Positions 13,943 through 13,957 of a stretch of 13,957 nt of DNA are shown one piece after another. The DNA is from DATDVH01 sp035290045. GTDB taxonomy: Bacteria > Patescibacteriota > Microgenomatia > UBA1406 > HO2-37-13b. The notes below the pieces were generated by a model. That model searched no databases, was not told where the DNA came from, and worked only from the letters and a program-made list of their open reading frames with translations. Positions within the stretch are counted from its first letter, which is position 1. Every line of letters starts with the position of its first letter. Location: assembly GCA_035290045.1 (NCBI GenBank), contig DATDVH010000034.1, positions 1-13,957 on the forward strand, written 5' to 3'. The position numbers were made by a program, and so were the translations under genes.

Positions 13943-13953
13943 AGAAAGGAGGT
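13943..13953 (+). promoter_or_regulatory. Perfect Shine-Dalgarno for a gene beyond the window
   Basis: AGAAAGGAGGT is fully complementary to the usual 16S 3' tail and lies 4 nt from the window end, with no start codon yet in view. A plus-strand gene should therefore begin just outside, about 40 nt after pepE. It stands out because nearly all starts inside the window lack such a site. Confidence 0.7.
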
Positions 13954-13957
13954 GTGT

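Noticed and set aside
1..13957. CRISPR arrays, tRNA or rRNA genes, transposases or integrases.
   Set aside because: I looked for regularly spaced repeats, cloverleaf-like segments and transposase or recombinase motifs and saw none.

Overview
The window is AT-rich bacterial DNA with short intergenic gaps and few Shine-Dalgarno sites. Most of its proteins are large, hydrophilic and unrecognisable. A DUF4143/AAA_14-family remnant also fits a Candidate Phyla Radiation (Patescibacteria/Parcubacteria-like) genome; this assignment is inference from style, not from a marker gene. UGA is used only as a stop (at 1665-1667, 4100-4102, 6738-6740 and 13209-13211), so the standard bacterial code applies and not the UGA=Gly code of Gracilibacteria.

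Left part, minus strand (1-4028): a two-gene operon of large unknown proteins, one of them running off the left edge, is driven by a strong sigma70-type promoter at 4058-4086. The two proteins share a charged linker encoded by an almost identical 95-bp DNA segment and have similar-looking C-terminal modules, so they look like modular paralogues. Next (4100-4858) lies a DUF4143 protein that has lost its ATPase half. It is followed by a glutaredoxin domain fused to a proline-rich tail (4884-5618). Divergent from that is a secreted or membrane-anchored GH18-like glycosidase (5652-6740).

Middle (6741-9133): a 208-bp convergent gap holds a heptamer tandem repeat and two strong palindromes, the second running into the stop codon of the next gene. 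Three unrecognised minus-strand genes follow (6949-8037, 8049-8555, 8660-8953). The first two may be one gene split by a frameshift. A 180-bp divergent gap then carries a perfect 14-bp palindrome over two facing promoter candidates, and a leader of about 150 nt that ends in an intrinsic terminator only 3 nt before the next start codon. The terminator's 5' arm can also pair with an earlier copy of its 3' arm, which is the layout of a transcription attenuator.

Right part, plus strand (9134-13912): a tightly packed five-gene operon. It encodes a 649-aa unknown protein with a coiled coil, a 65-aa single-pass membrane protein with a twin-arginine motif, a DUF1177 protein, a P-loop protein with an adenylate-kinase-like GPPxxGKGT loop, and dipeptidase E (PepE) with all catalytic residues in place. 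This operon with its attenuator-like leader is the best candidate here for an undescribed system, perhaps one that handles peptides or aspartyl-peptides, but only PepE has a known biochemical role. The window ends on a perfect Shine-Dalgarno sequence for a gene starting just outside.
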